DNA of 64,000 bases from Trifolium pratense (GCF_020283565.1 NC_060063.1:25350777-25414776); one strand, 5' to 3'; positions 23,340 to 36,600 are shown, counted from the stretch's first letter. The notes: generated by a model from the letters alone, not told the origin. Numbers and translations are program-made.

Positions 23340-24165
23340 TTTTTATTTTCTCATTTTGATTAAATTGTAGCTAGTTTTGCATGTTTATATATTAAGTTTC
23401 TAGTAGAAGCAAAGCAATTGTCATTATATTTATTTTTTTATACCATAGTTTATAGCTGTCATGGTAATGGTATATATTTTATTCCATGAGTTTTTTATAC
23501 CATATTTTGTAGCATATGATGTGTATATGGCAAAACAGAATTTATGTATATATTTATATGGTATTAGTGGTCAATGGTGTTGATAATGATACTCAGAAAA
23601 ATGTGGTACCTTTTACGGATGTGTCCTTGTAAGAAAAAAATTTATGTCTGAAGTTTTGGACAAAATAAAATTAGTTATGAGAGGGTGAAATTTTTATTTA
23701 TTGTACCACTTAATAGTAATAGTCTATAGGTCCAATTCTTTGCCTAAGTGAGATTGAGTGAGTTAGACTTAGTGTCCAAATTCTAAGGATATCAAAGCCT
23801 ACATGTTACTTAAATAGTTTGATAAATTAAATACTACTATACTCTTTTCTTTTTTTTATCAGTAAATACTATACTCTCTGATTTCAAATATACAAAAATT
23901 TGGCTAATAAAAACAATGTATTTAGTCTAAAATTTAAACTAGTGATTCATTTGGATATGCGTTTGGATTCGAGGCGTTTCTAGCGTGAATTTTGCTTGAC
24001 ATACGTTTGTTTTGTTTTCAACGTGAAAACAAACACACGCTAAATATATCAATTTATTTTGACGAATTTTTGTTTATATTTAAAATCTGAAATAATATAT
24101 ATTTATCACATTATCAATCACATGTTTATAGCCATTAAGAATTAACCAAGTTTCACATATATATT
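23340..24165. other. Intergenic DNA, no gene
   Basis: Presumed 3' flank of the kinase gene. AT-rich; no open frame or element ends recognised, apart from a short fragment at about 23868-23940 that resembles a worn MITE end. Confidence 0.5.
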
Positions 24166-24473
24166 GTGTATGTTTGGTTTCAATTCTGGAGCATCCAGAA
24201 TTGATTCTGGACGTGTAGAATTGATTCTGACTTGTTTGGTTTCTCAAAAGTAGAATTGATTCTGCCTCCAGAATTGATTCTACTTGAAGCTAGAAATCGT
24301 AGCTTCTGATTCTAGAATTGATTTTTACACTCAAATTTTTTGTTCAACTCACTTTTTCATGAATATATCCAAACATAAACCACTTCAGCTTAAAATCAAT
24401 TTTGGCCAGAATCAATTTTACAGAATCAATTCTGCCAAAATCAATTCTCTCCGCCGCAGAACCAAACACACGC
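24166..24473. mobile_element. MITE, GTGTATGTTTGG family, copy 1
   Basis: 308 bp with ends GTGTATGTTTGG and CCAAACACACGC, flanked by ATT on each side. It is rich in GAATTGATT/AATCAATTC words. Closely related to the element at 53563-53885. The open frame inside (from 24284) appears in both copies but is only element sequence. A three-base target duplication would suit PIF/Harbinger-like elements. Confidence 0.82.
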
Positions 24474-24476
24474 ATT

Positions 24477-25951
24477 GTCCATTGTAAGACTTGACAGACA
24501 ACCTCCACACATTATGAACATTATCCATAATCATATCCTCCTCTCTTAGACTAGACATCCCCCACCTCTTTGAAAAGTGCATGTAGAGTGAGACTTGGTG
24601 TGGAGGGGCTATAATAAGATTTGATTAGACTATTTCATCTACCAATGAGGAATCAGTTTAATTTTTCAATCACGGTTATTTTGTTTTTTATTTTTATTTT
24701 TATTTTATAAGCACGGTTATTTTGTTATTTAAAAATGATAAAAATAACACGAATTACTACACTGGTGTAAAAGTAAATTTTTTAAACTCATCGAATAACT
24801 TATGTTTTAAGTCTATGTTGGTTGGAAGAAATATCTTGCAAGGTTGTCTTATTACTTTGTAAGTATCGTTATAATTATAATCTTAAAAATTGCATATAAA
24901 GGAGTTTGGGAGTTCTAAAGTACAATTAGTTTCATGTTTTTAAGATTTTTATACATCTGATTTTAATTTGGGCCCTCAAAATTATTTGACATTGAGGAGT
25001 GTGAGTGTTGTAGACTACATTTGACCGTGAATCTCAAATGATGTGAGACTTTATAGGTGTACCGAAACACATACCCTAAACAAGGCTAAGAGAGCTCATT
25101 GGTTCGATCTCCACATACAGCGTCAAGGTTCCTAACATAACTTAGAGTACAAGGAGAATGACTTATAGTGAAAGTGGATCGATTAAAGGAATGTTTCGTG
25201 GATGGAGGTGGAAGTCAGAATCCGAGGTGGAGATCGATGACTGTGATGCAAGAGAGTGTATGTACCTGTAAACATACTCCGACGTATAAGTCAGTATAAA
25301 CTTGAGGTAAGTGAGATGTTAGAATGAGACGTATTTTGAATTTGTGAGATAATATTTATATAAGTTAATAGATTATAGATGTAATATTAAGCCGATGATA
25401 TTATTCGATTTGACGGACACCAAAAATTTTAAGTCCATAACAAATAAGTAGTTAATTGGTACTACAAGTCTACAATAGCATCTATCAACAATAAAAAAAA
25501 ATTACGAATAGTATAAGATGAATGCAGCTGAAAAAATCTATGCTAAAGTCTACATCATCCACTTGTATGAAAAATGGTCCACACGGCCAAAGAAAGTGGG
25601 GGAAGTTTAAGGACCATATGTACTATACTATGACTATCAATAACAACAAAAGGACCACTGTACGACACAAAACTTTTTTTTATTTCTTTATTTTAATATA
25701 TTCAATATAATAATAATTAAGCCTTGATATTAATATCCTTGTTTCTTTCCTGTCGACGATGCTGATTTACAACTTGTTTATTATCAATATGTTGCAATTT
25801 TTTTAATTAGGTACATATTTTATTTGTCAACTAGTACTTTCTCCCGTGCGATGCACGGGATATACACCCGATAAATATGAGTGAAGTACCCGTAAGAAAA
25901 TAAAGATCTACTCAATGGGGCCACATTCATCAATTGACTCATCTTGTAAAA
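24477..25951. other. Intergenic DNA, no gene
   Basis: No convincing coding frame. A worn tRNA-like patch (TGGTTCGATCTCC at about 25100) may be a SINE relic. Otherwise unremarkable. Confidence 0.45.
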
Positions 25952-25959
25952 CTATACAA

Positions 25960-26185
25960 TGTTCTCTTTAGGGTCTTCATGTATCTTTTATACATAAAAA
26001 ATTCAATTTTGCCGCAGAAATCAAATTTTTTTCTAGTTCAAATTCAGGAAAAATTCGCTTAACAGAAACCGTTTTTTTTTTCAAGGCAAAAAAAATTGAT
26101 TCGTAAAAACCGAAGTTTTTATTGAAGGGCAAAAAAGTAAAATCCTGACAGAGAAAAAGAACCATGACGCCTAAAGAGAACACAT
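25960..26185. mobile_element. MITE, probably Mutator-like
   Basis: 226 bp with inverted ends (TGTTCTCTTTAGGG and, reversed, ATGTGTTCTCTTTAGG). Flanked by CTATACAA on both sides (25952-25959 and 26186-26193). Non-coding. Shares words such as CAATTTTGCC and GAAACCG with the MITE at 61866-62074. Confidence 0.7.
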
Positions 26186-26640
26186 CTATACAAACCCGTA
26201 AGCAGGATTGATAATTGACATATAGGTCCAGAAATTGTTCGTGGCCTATTTACTAATAGTGCAAGTTCAATTTACTCATAAAATTTCATAAACAATCTTA
26301 GTATTTAACAGTGGGCAAGCTGTTTCAAATCCATCAAAAGAAAAAAAACTACATTCCAAAACTTGTTAATCTTCGATATTGTTATGACATAAAATACAAT
26401 TTCATAAAATAAAATTGAGAAAAAAATTACTCCATTAGACTAAACCAAAATAAGAACAACAAATTGGCACTATGATAATTAACTTCCTTAACCAATAACT
26501 AAATAAATAAATAAACAATAATTATCACTTTACAAATTGAATATCATGAATATCCATCTCATTGATATACACAAAGGTATTAGTTATGAACTAATAACTG
26601 AAAAGGAGAAAACAAAAGGATAAATTTAAATCTAATAAAC

Positions 26641-26642
<2 letters not shown>

Positions 26643-26690
<48 letters not shown>
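26643..26690. repeat. Compound microsatellite (TA)n(GA)n
   Basis: An uninterrupted TA run of about 26 bp is followed by a GA run of about 18 bp. Confidence 0.95.
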
Positions 26691-27940
26691 AAGACTAAGT
26701 AAATAACATAACTTAACCTAACCGAAAAACTAAGTAAATGTAACAAACATACAGTATATAACCAAATAAAATGAGAAGAAGGAAATGTCATTGAAGAAGA
26801 CATTGGTGTGAGAGGCACATAAAATATAGTAATGTACAGTTATTTGTAAGCGAAAGTGAGAATGTATGAAGAAGAGATTGCATATCTCAAAGATGAGAAT
26901 GAGAATAGAAAGGGAATGGAAAAAAAAAGTTGTTTTTGAAGCAAAGACAATGAAATGAAAAAAAATTAGAAAAAGAAAATAGAAAAGGAAATATGAAGAG
27001 GCGAAGACCGACGAGGTGTCTAGGTTGTTGTTGAAATTGGGAATTGTAATGGTGACTAGAAAGTTTTTAATATTTCCTAATACTATTTTGTTGGAAATAA
27101 AAATGTGAAAACCCTGACAAAAAAAAAATGGAAACCAAAGGCCAGAAAGTTTAGGTGGGATAATTGTTGCATTTAGGTGCTTAATGATGTTTGCTGAGTT
27201 TTTTGTCTTAATATATAAAGGATTTTTTTTGAAGAAGCCATTTATTTGTAAAAAATTATACACCTATGAATGATGATAGTGATACTAATTAGTACTATCT
27301 AGTAGCTGATTAGATTTCATTTGTGGTTTTGACTATTGAGTTCAATATTTCCAGGTTACAAAGAATGTTCATCCATAATTTTATCTCCAATTTGTTTTTC
27401 ATCTTATAAATATATGTCAAAAATACCACGAATTTGGATTCATTACTGCCAAATAATGATACTGTTTCACATTATAATTAAGCATAATCGTTAATTTGAG
27501 ATCAAACATTTCAGATATAAAATTCAATTTTATAAAACAAAATATTCTTAAATGTCAATTGAAGATCAGACGGTTCAAATCAATTACGGCACCTTGCTAT
27601 AACCTTGAGAAATCTGATCCTAAAAATTGAGAGTCATTGAATTTAAAGTTCTATTTTAATGTTCAAACACATTTTCTCTTCAAATGGAGGTCAATTTGTT
27701 AAAATAAAATAAGAAAATTAAATACTAGTGATCAAATCAAAATTTATGTTGGTTTTCTCGGACCATTATACTTAAAAGATAGGGATTGAGGTTGTGTGCA
27801 TTTAAATGACTCTACACGACCGTATATAATTTATTTAGATGTGTTATAATTGTATGCAATTACACTACACTAAAGCCAAATTCTTAAAGGTAGTGTGATA
27901 CAAGTCATCATCGAAATTTTGGTCGGACTTTACTTACCTT
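26691..27940. other. Intergenic DNA, no gene
   Basis: Open frames on the minus strand (up to 177 codons at 26730-27263) are dominated by Phe, Ile and Ser from A/T runs and match no domain. Nothing else was recognised. Confidence 0.5.
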
Positions 27941-28267
27941 TGTTGAGAATAATATGCCTAAATATCTTCTGAAGATCTTAGATTTAAATATTATTTAGAT
28001 TTATATTTAAAATATGATAATATTAGGTTTTATGATTTATATTTCTATTTAGAATATTTAAGATTTGTTTAGAATTTATTATAGGATTAGTTTTGTTTTA
28101 AAAATATATGATTTGTTTTTATGTAGCTCTATATATAGAGCCATAAGCATAATGAATAAAATAAGAACTTTAGTATTCTTCATATAACCCTATATTTGAG
28201 GAGAGTTTTCTCCCTAAATTTATATCTCACCAAATTCCGCAATACAAAAACACAAAAAACCATATCA
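27941..28267 (+). repeat. 5' LTR of the gag-only Copia element
   Basis: 327 bp. Its TATA box lies in the perfect palindrome GCTCTATATATAGAGC (28126-28141). Confidence 0.95.
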
Positions 28268-28304
28268 GTGGCATCAGAGCCAACGTTCATAAGGACCTGT
28301 GAAG

Positions 28305-29852
28305 ATGGATTTTTCAAAGGTTGCTCCTCCGATCTTTGATGGAGAAGACTATGATCTTTGGACGGTGAGAATGGAGGCATTCTTAGATGCTCTAGATCTA
28401 TCGGAAACTGTGGAGGATGATTACGATGTTTCTTCGTTACCAAAAGATCCCACAGCAGAACAGATGAAAACTCATAAAGAAAGAAAAACCAATAGGGCAA
28501 AGGCAAAGACTTGTTTGTTTGCAAGTGTCTCACAAACCGTCTTTATTAAAATCATGACTCTCAAAACACCAAAAGAAATTTGGGATTACCTAAAAGAAGA
28601 ATATAAAGGAGATGAAAGGATTCGAAGCATGCAAGTTATGAATTTATTGAGAGAGTTCGAGTTGCAAAGAATGAAGGAGGATGAAACAATCAAGACATAC
28701 GCTGATAAATTATTGGGTATTGCTAATAAGGTACGATTACTAGGCACTCAATTTTCTGATTCCAGAATTGTGGAAAAACTCTTTGTAACGGTACCTGAAA
28801 GATATGAAGCCTCTATAGCCGCCTTGGAGAACACAAAAGATTTGAGTAAAATCACTCTGCCAGAAGTGTTACATGCATTGCATGCACAAGAACAAAGAAG
28901 ACTTATGAGGGAAGAAAGAACTATAGATGGTATATGTCTAGCAAAAGGTTTTGGAAAGAAATACCATCACAAACCATGTCCTCATTGCAAAAAGGATAAT
29001 CACTCACCAAAGAATTGTTGGTGGAGGCCTGATGCAAAATGTGAAAAATGTGGTAAATTAGGTCATATGATGAAGGTATGCACATCACAACAACAACAAG
29101 GAGATGTTAACATTGCTCATGAACAATATGAAGAAGACCAGGAACTACTACTTGCAATCTCAGGTTTTACAACCAACAAACCGTCAAAAGAATGGCTCAT
29201 TGACAGTGGTTGCACAAACCATATGACTTATGATCGAGATCTTTTCAAAGAGCTCAATAAAACTTCTATTTCCAAAGTCAGAATTGGGAATGGAGAACAA
29301 ATTGCAGTAGAAGGCATTGGAACAATTTCAATTAAAACTCATGCAGGTATGAAACAAATTTCCAATGTTTTATATGTTCCTGAAATTAATCAGAATCTTT
29401 TAAGTGTTGCTCAGTTGTTGGAGAAAAATTATAAAGTGATATTTGAACATAAAAGTTGTGTGATTAAGGATCAAAACAATAAGGAAGTGATCACATCTCA
29501 GATTAAAGGCAAAAGATTTGTTTTAGATTTAATGAAGAATGATCATATTTTTGAAGAGAAAAAAGAACTTAAATTCAAAGAAGATCGCGAAGATTCAGGT
29601 ATTTTGAAGAAATTTCAAGTTATGGAGGAGAATAAATATGCTTGTGAAAAATCACCTAAAAGTCATAACAAATGCAATGTTTCTACCATGAAGTCCACAA
29701 GGCACAAAGATGCTAAAGCTTGCGATAACAAGAAGAATAATTTTTCAAGAAGCTCAGATTGGATACGCACAAAAGATATTCAGTCAAGGAGGAGTGTTGA
29801 GAATAATATGCCTAAATATCTTCTGAAGATCTTAGATTTAAATATTATTTAG
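28305..29852 (+). CDS. Copia gag with CCHC knuckle and protease start
   Basis: A 515-codon frame from the ATG at 28305. The frame is open slightly further upstream, but only through a GTG. It encodes the structural protein that would package element RNA. The amino-terminal half (MDFSKVAPPIFDGEDYDLW onward) is the gag polyprotein domain of plant Copia elements, with an 'IWDYLKEEYKGDERIRSMQ' core. A zinc knuckle CEKCGKLGHMMKVC follows. The aspartic protease starts at WLIDSGCTNHMT (Asp-Ser-Gly) and continues to about LYVPEINQNLLS. After the protease the frame runs through Lys/Glu-rich sequence and stops inside the 3' LTR. Pol is deleted without breaking the frame, so a gag-protease product could still be made. 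Mobility would need reverse transcriptase and integrase from a relative. Confidence 0.88.
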   Translation: MDFSKVAPPIFDGEDYDLWTVRMEAFLDALDLSETVEDDYDVSSLPKDPTAEQMKTHKERKTNRAKAKTCLFASVSQTVFIKIMTLKTPKEIWDYLKEEYKGDERIRSMQVMNLLREFELQRMKEDETIKTYADKLLGIANKVRLLGTQFSDSRIVEKLFVTVPERYEASIAALENTKDLSKITLPEVLHALHAQEQRRLMREERTIDGICLAKGFGKKYHHKPCPHCKKDNHSPKNCWWRPDAKCEKCGKLGHMMKVCTSQQQQGDVNIAHEQYEEDQELLLAISGFTTNKPSKEWLIDSGCTNHMTYDRDLFKELNKTSISKVRIGNGEQIAVEGIGTISIKTHAGMKQISNVLYVPEINQNLLSVAQLLEKNYKVIFEHKSCVIKDQNNKEVITSQIKGKRFVLDLMKNDHIFEEKKELKFKEDREDSGILKKFQVMEENKYACEKSPKSHNKCNVSTMKSTRHKDAKACDNKKNNFSRSSDWIRTKDIQSRRSVENNMPKYLLKILDLNII

Positions 29853-30121
29853 ATTTATATTTAAAATATGATAATATTAGGTTTTATGATTTATATTTCT
29901 ATTTAGAATATTTAAGATTTGTTTAGAATTTATTATAGGATTAGTTTTGTTTTAAAAATATATGATTTGTTTTTATGTAGCTCTATATATAGAGCCATAA
30001 GCATAATGAATAAAATAAGAACTTTAGTATTCTTCATATAACCCTATATTTGAGGAGAGTTTTCTCCCTAAATTTATATCTCACCAAATTCCGCAATACA
30101 AAAACACAAAAAACCATATCA
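29795..30121 (+). repeat. 3' LTR of the gag-only Copia element
   Basis: 327 bp, same as the 5' copy by eye. Supplies the last codons and the stop of the gag frame. The TATA palindrome recurs at 29980-29995. Confidence 0.95.
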
Positions 30122-30694
30122 ACCTTCTGATCGAACTCTAAATTTCCGGAGCTCCCTTTCCCAAAAATCAGAGGGTTAATCCTCAAAAAAACTTTTTAAC
30201 TTTTTTCAATTGCTTAAATTTAGGAGCTATAAAGATGGAAATCCAAAAGCACTCAAGTTTTTCCATACATTAAAAGAAAAAAGTAACCATAACTATAGCA
30301 ATGTGACTCAACACAAAGTAAGAATCACAAACTCAGATACAGAACAAAACATGTGGCAGACACAACCAAGTGAGAACTATCATCAGCATTACACTGCAAC
30401 AACAAATTCTACATAGTATATTTAAGCTCAAAGATTCACCACTAACAGTTTTTTCCACACACCAACAAACGACAAAACAAAAACTTAGGAAAACAATATT
30501 AACAACAATAATAGTAATAAATTCTTCTTTCATTGTCTCTCTCTCCACTGTCACTTCCTTCTTCCTACTTTCTCTGTACCTTCCTTTGTTTTCTCTCTAA
30601 ACAAATAAAGAAACACTTTTTTTTATTTTTACTTTCTTTGATACCCCTTTTGCTTTGTTCTTCAAATTTTCATTCAAGATTCTTAGTTCTTAAA
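30122..30694 (+). promoter_or_regulatory. Upstream region and 5' UTR of the SPPL gene
   Basis: The stretch between the retroelement and the start codon. Its last 160 bp are CT-rich (tctctctccact, cttccttcttcc), as is common for plant 5' untranslated regions. No distinct TATA box could be fixed. Open frames here are short and not conserved-looking. Confidence 0.45.
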
Positions 30695-33600
30695 ATGGTT
30701 TCATTTGGAGGTGTATATAGTGTGGTTTATGTGTTCTTGTTTGGTGTGTCTTTGGTTTTGGCTGGTGATATTGTTCATCATGATGATGTTGCTCCTACAA
30801 GGCCTGGTTGTGAGAATAACTTTGTTCTGGTATTTAATTCTTTATTCTTTATTTGAATTCCATAACTAGTGAAGAAAAATTGTATTTTTTGTAATTGTTT
30901 TGATCTTGGTTTTGATTCTTGTTTGCTTAGAATATGTTGGAATAGTGAAGAGATTTGGAAAACATAGAAAAAATAACTTTTTTATTAGGATAGAAAAAAT
31001 TGGAAAGTTGGTTAGGATTTTAGTTTACAAAAGAGACATTTATGTTAGATTTATTAGTGGACGCTAATCGGACCCCTATGAAGCACGGACACAAACATGA
31101 CATCGGACACCAATTGATAATAATCTTGAGAAAATGACATAATAATCATAAGTGTTGTCGGTGTCCGTGGACACCGACATGTGTCCGTGCTGATCTGAGG
31201 AGTGTCCGTGCTTCATTGTCGGACCCTATTAGCATCAGAAAAGACTCTGAAAACTTCGAAGCTAAATTGCAGTTTTCTTGTAGTGTGTTTGGAATTTGGA
31301 TCCAGTTATTTGATTTTGTCTACTCATGTAAGCATTTGAAAGACTGTTTGGGAATTGAGATAGCTTATTAAAATATAACTTGTGAACATGTCAATAAGTT
31401 GTTTTCACCTTATTTCTTTGACCTCTTGTTAATAACTTATGAAAACAATTTATAGCTTATATGAAAACGATTTCATTTTATTTTATCTTTTGTTATAAAG
31501 AAATAGCTTGCTTATATGATAAGTGCTTTGTGTTTATGCTAAATTAAGTTATTTATCCAAGCAGGGCCTAAGTTGATCTGCATCTTATGTGATGTATGGT
31601 CAATTAAAATTATATTTTCCCTGTTGTTGAAAATGATATATTTATTAAGAAAATGAAGTGTAGTAAGAGGAGAGAAAAAAAATACTAATTCTCAAAGATT
31701 CCATTAAGGTTGTTTTTTTTTGTTTTTATATATGCTTAGTTGTGTACAGTTGGAATTTATTATGGCACAAGTGGTGTGTTTCTAGATTTTGCAAATTGCA
31801 ATAAACTGCCCTAAATTGGTTATGTAGTCCTAGTATGCTAAATTTGAAAATTACTTTTTATATGATGATTTTTTTTTTAAAAAAATTCATAATCACTTAT
31901 CTTTCTCATTTGCCTATAATTCTTATCCCTTAGCATACATTTAGTTTAACAGTTGGCAACTGCCACGGTGCGCTCCATTATATAGCTTCTAGTCCACCAT
32001 GATTTTCTATCGTGGTGTTGTGTGTTTTCGAAACACAAACTTAAACTTGTATCTTTGGCACTTGAGGTTGATGTTATCCAAAATTTGCAAAGTAAGCCTA
32101 TATGAAAGCTTTATAGCTTCCATTTTACATCCAAAATTTAACCAAGAACATGGCAATGGTTGCAATTTACAAGTGTTTCATGTGATGATTCTGAGAAACA
32201 AAATCTGCGAATGAATTAGCTTATGATTTCTTGATTTTGAAGTAATCTTTCATTCATTGTGGTCTATTGCTATTTTCTTAAACTGCATATAGTGCGTTTT
32301 CCTTAACACCTTCAAATGATTTATTCACTTCTGTTAGGTCAAAGTCCCAACATGGATTGACGGTGTGGAAAACGATGAATATGTTGGTGTTGGTGCAAGA
32401 TTTGGTCCTACATTGGAATCAAAAGAAAAACATGCCAATCATACTAGAGTTGTCATTGCTGATCCTCCTGATTGTTGTAGCAAGCCTAAGAATAAGGTAC
32501 TATTTAAGTTCATTTTTAATCTGTTATTTGGAAGTATTTATTAATCTGTTATTAACCCTGTTTTGTTTTTCACTATTGTTAGCTCACCAGTGAGATCATT
32601 TTGGTACACCGAGGAAAATGTAGTTTCACAACCAAAGCAAATATAGCTGATGAAGCCGGTGCTTCTGCCATCCTCATTATAAACTATCGTACAGGTGTTT
32701 TATCGATTTTTTTTTGTTCTGTTCTTGCGGATCATAGCTATTTGTTATTTGATTAAGCAAAGAAACTTGTATTAATTTCCGTTTATTTTAAGAAATTATT
32801 GCATGTCATTAATGTACAGAACTTTTCAAGATGGTTTGTGAGGAAAATGAAACCGATGTTGATATTGGAATACCTGCTGTTATGCTTCCACAAGATGCTG
32901 GATTAAACATTGAAAGACACATAAAAAATAACTCCATGGGTATGCTTGACTTTCTTTGAGTGTATCTCATGTTGTAATTTGTTGCGGCTTTTCTTTGGCA
33001 TAGAACAATTTAATTATTGAAATGACTACATTATGTTTCGATACCACCTGATACGTAGTCTTTGTTCTACCGCATGTACAATTCTTGCTCTTAAGTGTCA
33101 ATACAGTTATACTCTCCACTGCGTCCCTTGGTTGATGTTGCAGAAGTGTTTTTGTGGCTTATGGCTGTTGGTACCATTTTATGTGCTTCTTATTGGTCTG
33201 CTTGGACAGCCAGAGAAGCGGCTATTGAACAAGAGAAGCTTTTAAAGGTTTCCTAGTTTCTTTTCATGCCAATTTTATTCAATCCCTCAAGAGTTTTTTT
33301 TTTTTATTTAATTTTTTTGATAAGCAAATTTCATTATAACGAGTACAAGGGATACTCAATCCCAATACAAAGGTTCAAGTTACAAGCATTGGATACAAGA
33401 GATAGGACTATTAAGCCAATCGGAATAAGTATACATTTTCTCTATTTTATTACTACTTGAGAGCCAAACCCAAGATATGCTTTTAAGTCGATCCACCATA
33501 TCCGTTATGTTAGCCACTTTACCATTAATTCCAACATGCTGCAATCCAAAAGAGATGAGAGAATTTAAGCTTGTGAGGGCCTTTCACTAAATTGTTAACA

Positions 33601-36600
33601 ATAGAAAATTTTGAACTTCATCGTCCCCCGACGAATTCAATTAAAGATAGCCCGCCAAACTTCTTTTGCAACGCGACAAGCAAAAAACAGATGATTAAGC
33701 GATTCAACTTCACAAAAGCAGAAGACGCGGCACTGCTGATGCTGATCCATTAACATCCCTCGTTGCCATAAATTCAGGGCTCGTTTGGCCCAGCTTTTTT
33801 TAGAGCTTATGCAAGCAACTTATGCAATTTTTATATATTATTATATGTTTGTCAAGGTAGTTTATGATAAAATAGCTTATAAAATTACAATTTTCACTAG
33901 TGTGAACTTATAAAATAGCATAAAACCTAATTTATATTGCATAGGCGGTTTGCATAAGCTTTAAAAAAAGCTGGGCCAAACAAGCCCTCAGTCTCATTGG
34001 AAGACTTTCCTGAAGAAGTCTCCAGCTGAAAACACAGACTTTAGAAGGTACCTTTGCTTGCCACAACCTGCACAGCGAAGCAGCAAGATTATTATCCAGC
34101 TGATTTTCGATAACGAGGCTGCATATCACTGCGTAACAGCTACTAACAGTGAATCCGTGCTGCTGTTCGTGTAGCCAACATAATCTGTCATCAGATTGGT
34201 CATTTAAGGTTGTTGACTCTAAACAAGACACTAGCTCCGCGAGAGAAGCCTGTTCAGCAGATTCCAATTGTCTAGTCCACGAAACTTTCCATTCCCAGAC
34301 ACTGTGAGACCAGTTAACCATGTCAATTATTTTACCTTCCTTTTCTGTTGCGGTTTGAAACAAACGGCAAAATCTCAACTTTAGCGGTATATCCCCAATT
34401 CAAGTATCAGAAGATAGAGTGAAGAAAGAATGAATACAATAATTAGAAGCATAAGATATTTTCTTTAGCCAAATTGATAGAAATAAAAAATGCTGAATAG
34501 ACAAAGGGTGTGTTTGGAAAAGGTAGTGTCTTATTTGAGTTTACCTACTATCATAAACTCTTGTGAGACTGTTTAGAAGAGCTTATGGGAACAGCTTATG
34601 ACATGTCCATAAGCTCTCTAGAATAGCTTATTAAAACAGCTTATAGTTTATATGGAAGTAGTTTGACTTTATTTCATCTTTTGTTATAGAAAAGCATATG
34701 ATAAGCATTTATGCTATTAATTCTTAATCAAACAATTTATCTAAACAAAGCCAAAATCATTAGAACAATGAGTCTTTTGTGTCTTTTGCTACTTGTTGGG
34801 GGGATGGTTTAGAAACAGGAGTTTATTCTCTTTTATTGTCTGAAAGTTTTTTTTTTTTATTGTAAAGGAATATTTCTGCTCAGATTTATGAACTCCTTAA
34901 TTTGGCTACTGATATATGGATACTTATGCTCGCAGGATGCTTCAGATGACTATGTTGCAGAATGTGTTGGTTCTCGTGGTTATGTGGAAATCAGTACTAC
35001 AGCAGCAGTTTTATTCGTTGTTCTTGCTTCTTGTTTCTTGGTTATGCTATATAAATTCATGTCGTTCTGGTTTGTTGAAGTTCTCGTAGTTCTATTTTGC
35101 ATCGGTGGGATAGAGGTGAGTTATTCTTATTTTAGGCTTTGCATTATTAATTACTTGATTAAAGTCATTAGGAGTGCCACATGATTTTGGTTTCATTCAG
35201 ATTGCATATATCTGAAAATTCTGTAAACTGTCAAAACATCATTTTCAATGTTTCCGGAAATGCATTTTCTCTAGTTATCACAATTGAAAAGAAAAACTCA
35301 CAACAAATTGTCATTCCAATTTCCAACCATCGACATACAAATTAAGAATTGAAAATGTTTTGTATAGTAAATTGACCTTATTTTTTGATATGCTTTCAGG
35401 GACTGCAAACTTGTTTGGTGGCTCTATTATCATGGTAAGTCTTTTGTCCATGAAGGAAGCTATTTATTCTTGTCCATTGTTGTTGTAGATTACGCGGTTT
35501 GTCATATTATAATCCTTTGTATCCTTATGGAATTAAAAGCAAAATTGTTACAGTTTCAGATGGTTTCAACATCCTGCACAAACATTTGTGAAGATACCAT
35601 TCTTTGGAGCTGTTCCATATCTGACACTTGCTGTTACTCCCTTCTGCATAGTATTTGCGGTTGTTTGGGCAGTTAAACGCCATGCATCATATGCTTGGAT
35701 TGGTCAAGATATTCTTGTAAGAATATTTTTATTAATGTCACTTTATCTTATAGTTAAAAATTTCATAGACTTTTAATACTATTTTCCATATTTCTTATGA
35801 CTGTCATTCAGGGTATCGCGTTGATAATTACAGTTCTTCAGATTGTTCGCATACCAAATCTCAAGGTATGATTCCAAAGACACCCCTAGGGCACTATCTC
35901 TTATACTTGTTTTTGACAGTCTTGGATTTAAGAACAAGTGCTGTGCATGGGGCATTGTAATAGCTTTGTTGGATACTACTCGACTTTTATGATGAAAGAC
36001 ACTGACGTATACGTCTTTCTCTGTATCAGGTTGGGACTGTTCTTCTCAGTTGTGCTTTCCTATATGACATATTATGGGTGTTCGTCTCTAAATGGTGGTT
36101 CCATGAGAGTGTGATGATAGTGGTGAGTGTTTTGAGTAAAGCTCTCCCTCCTCAACTGTTCTCTACAATGCTCGATTTTGGCCTTAAATATGATGCTGCA
36201 GCCTTCCCCTAAACTGAATACGTGATTTTGGCCTTAAAATTAGCATTACATTTTCTCTGTACAGGTAGCTCGAGGTGATAAGAGTGGAGAAGACGGTATT
36301 CCCATGCTTCTCAAGTTACCACGTTTGTTTGATCCTTGGGGTGGCTACAGCATCATCGGTTTTGGGGATATAATCTTACCAGGACTTCTAGTAGCATTTT
36401 CTCTAAGGTTTGTCGTCTATTGAGCATAGAATTTATCACCCTTCTATTACTATTGTTTTTGTGATAAAGAGGATGTCTGGTTTGGTATTCGATGTGTTTA
36501 TCATATATGACCTTATTTTAAGTTGTTTCTTCAATTGAAGAGGAACTAAGCTTAAATACCACATAAGGTGTGTATAAGCTGTTTCTATAAACTATTGTGG

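Larger units (their letters stand above)
27941..30121 (+). mobile_element. Young non-autonomous Copia element (gag-protease only)
   Basis: 2,181 bp with two 327 bp LTRs (27941-28267, 29795-30121) that I read as identical. TG...CA ends and a perfect target duplication ACCTT (27936-27940, 30122-30126). The primer site GGCATCAGAGCC at 28270-28281 resembles the initiator-Met tRNA site. The polypurine tract AAGGAGGAG abuts the 3' LTR. Integrase, reverse transcriptase and RNase H are absent. It lies about 570 bp upstream of the start codon of the SPPL gene. Confidence 0.95.

Noticed and set aside
24284..24487. Open frame shared with 53682-53888 that looked like a conserved small protein
   Set aside because: Shared only because both are copies of one MITE; the frame runs through its inverted end.
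26730..27263. 177-codon minus-strand open frame
   Set aside because: Composition is Phe/Ile/Ser-rich from A/T runs, and there is no domain, no homologue I recognise and no splice context.
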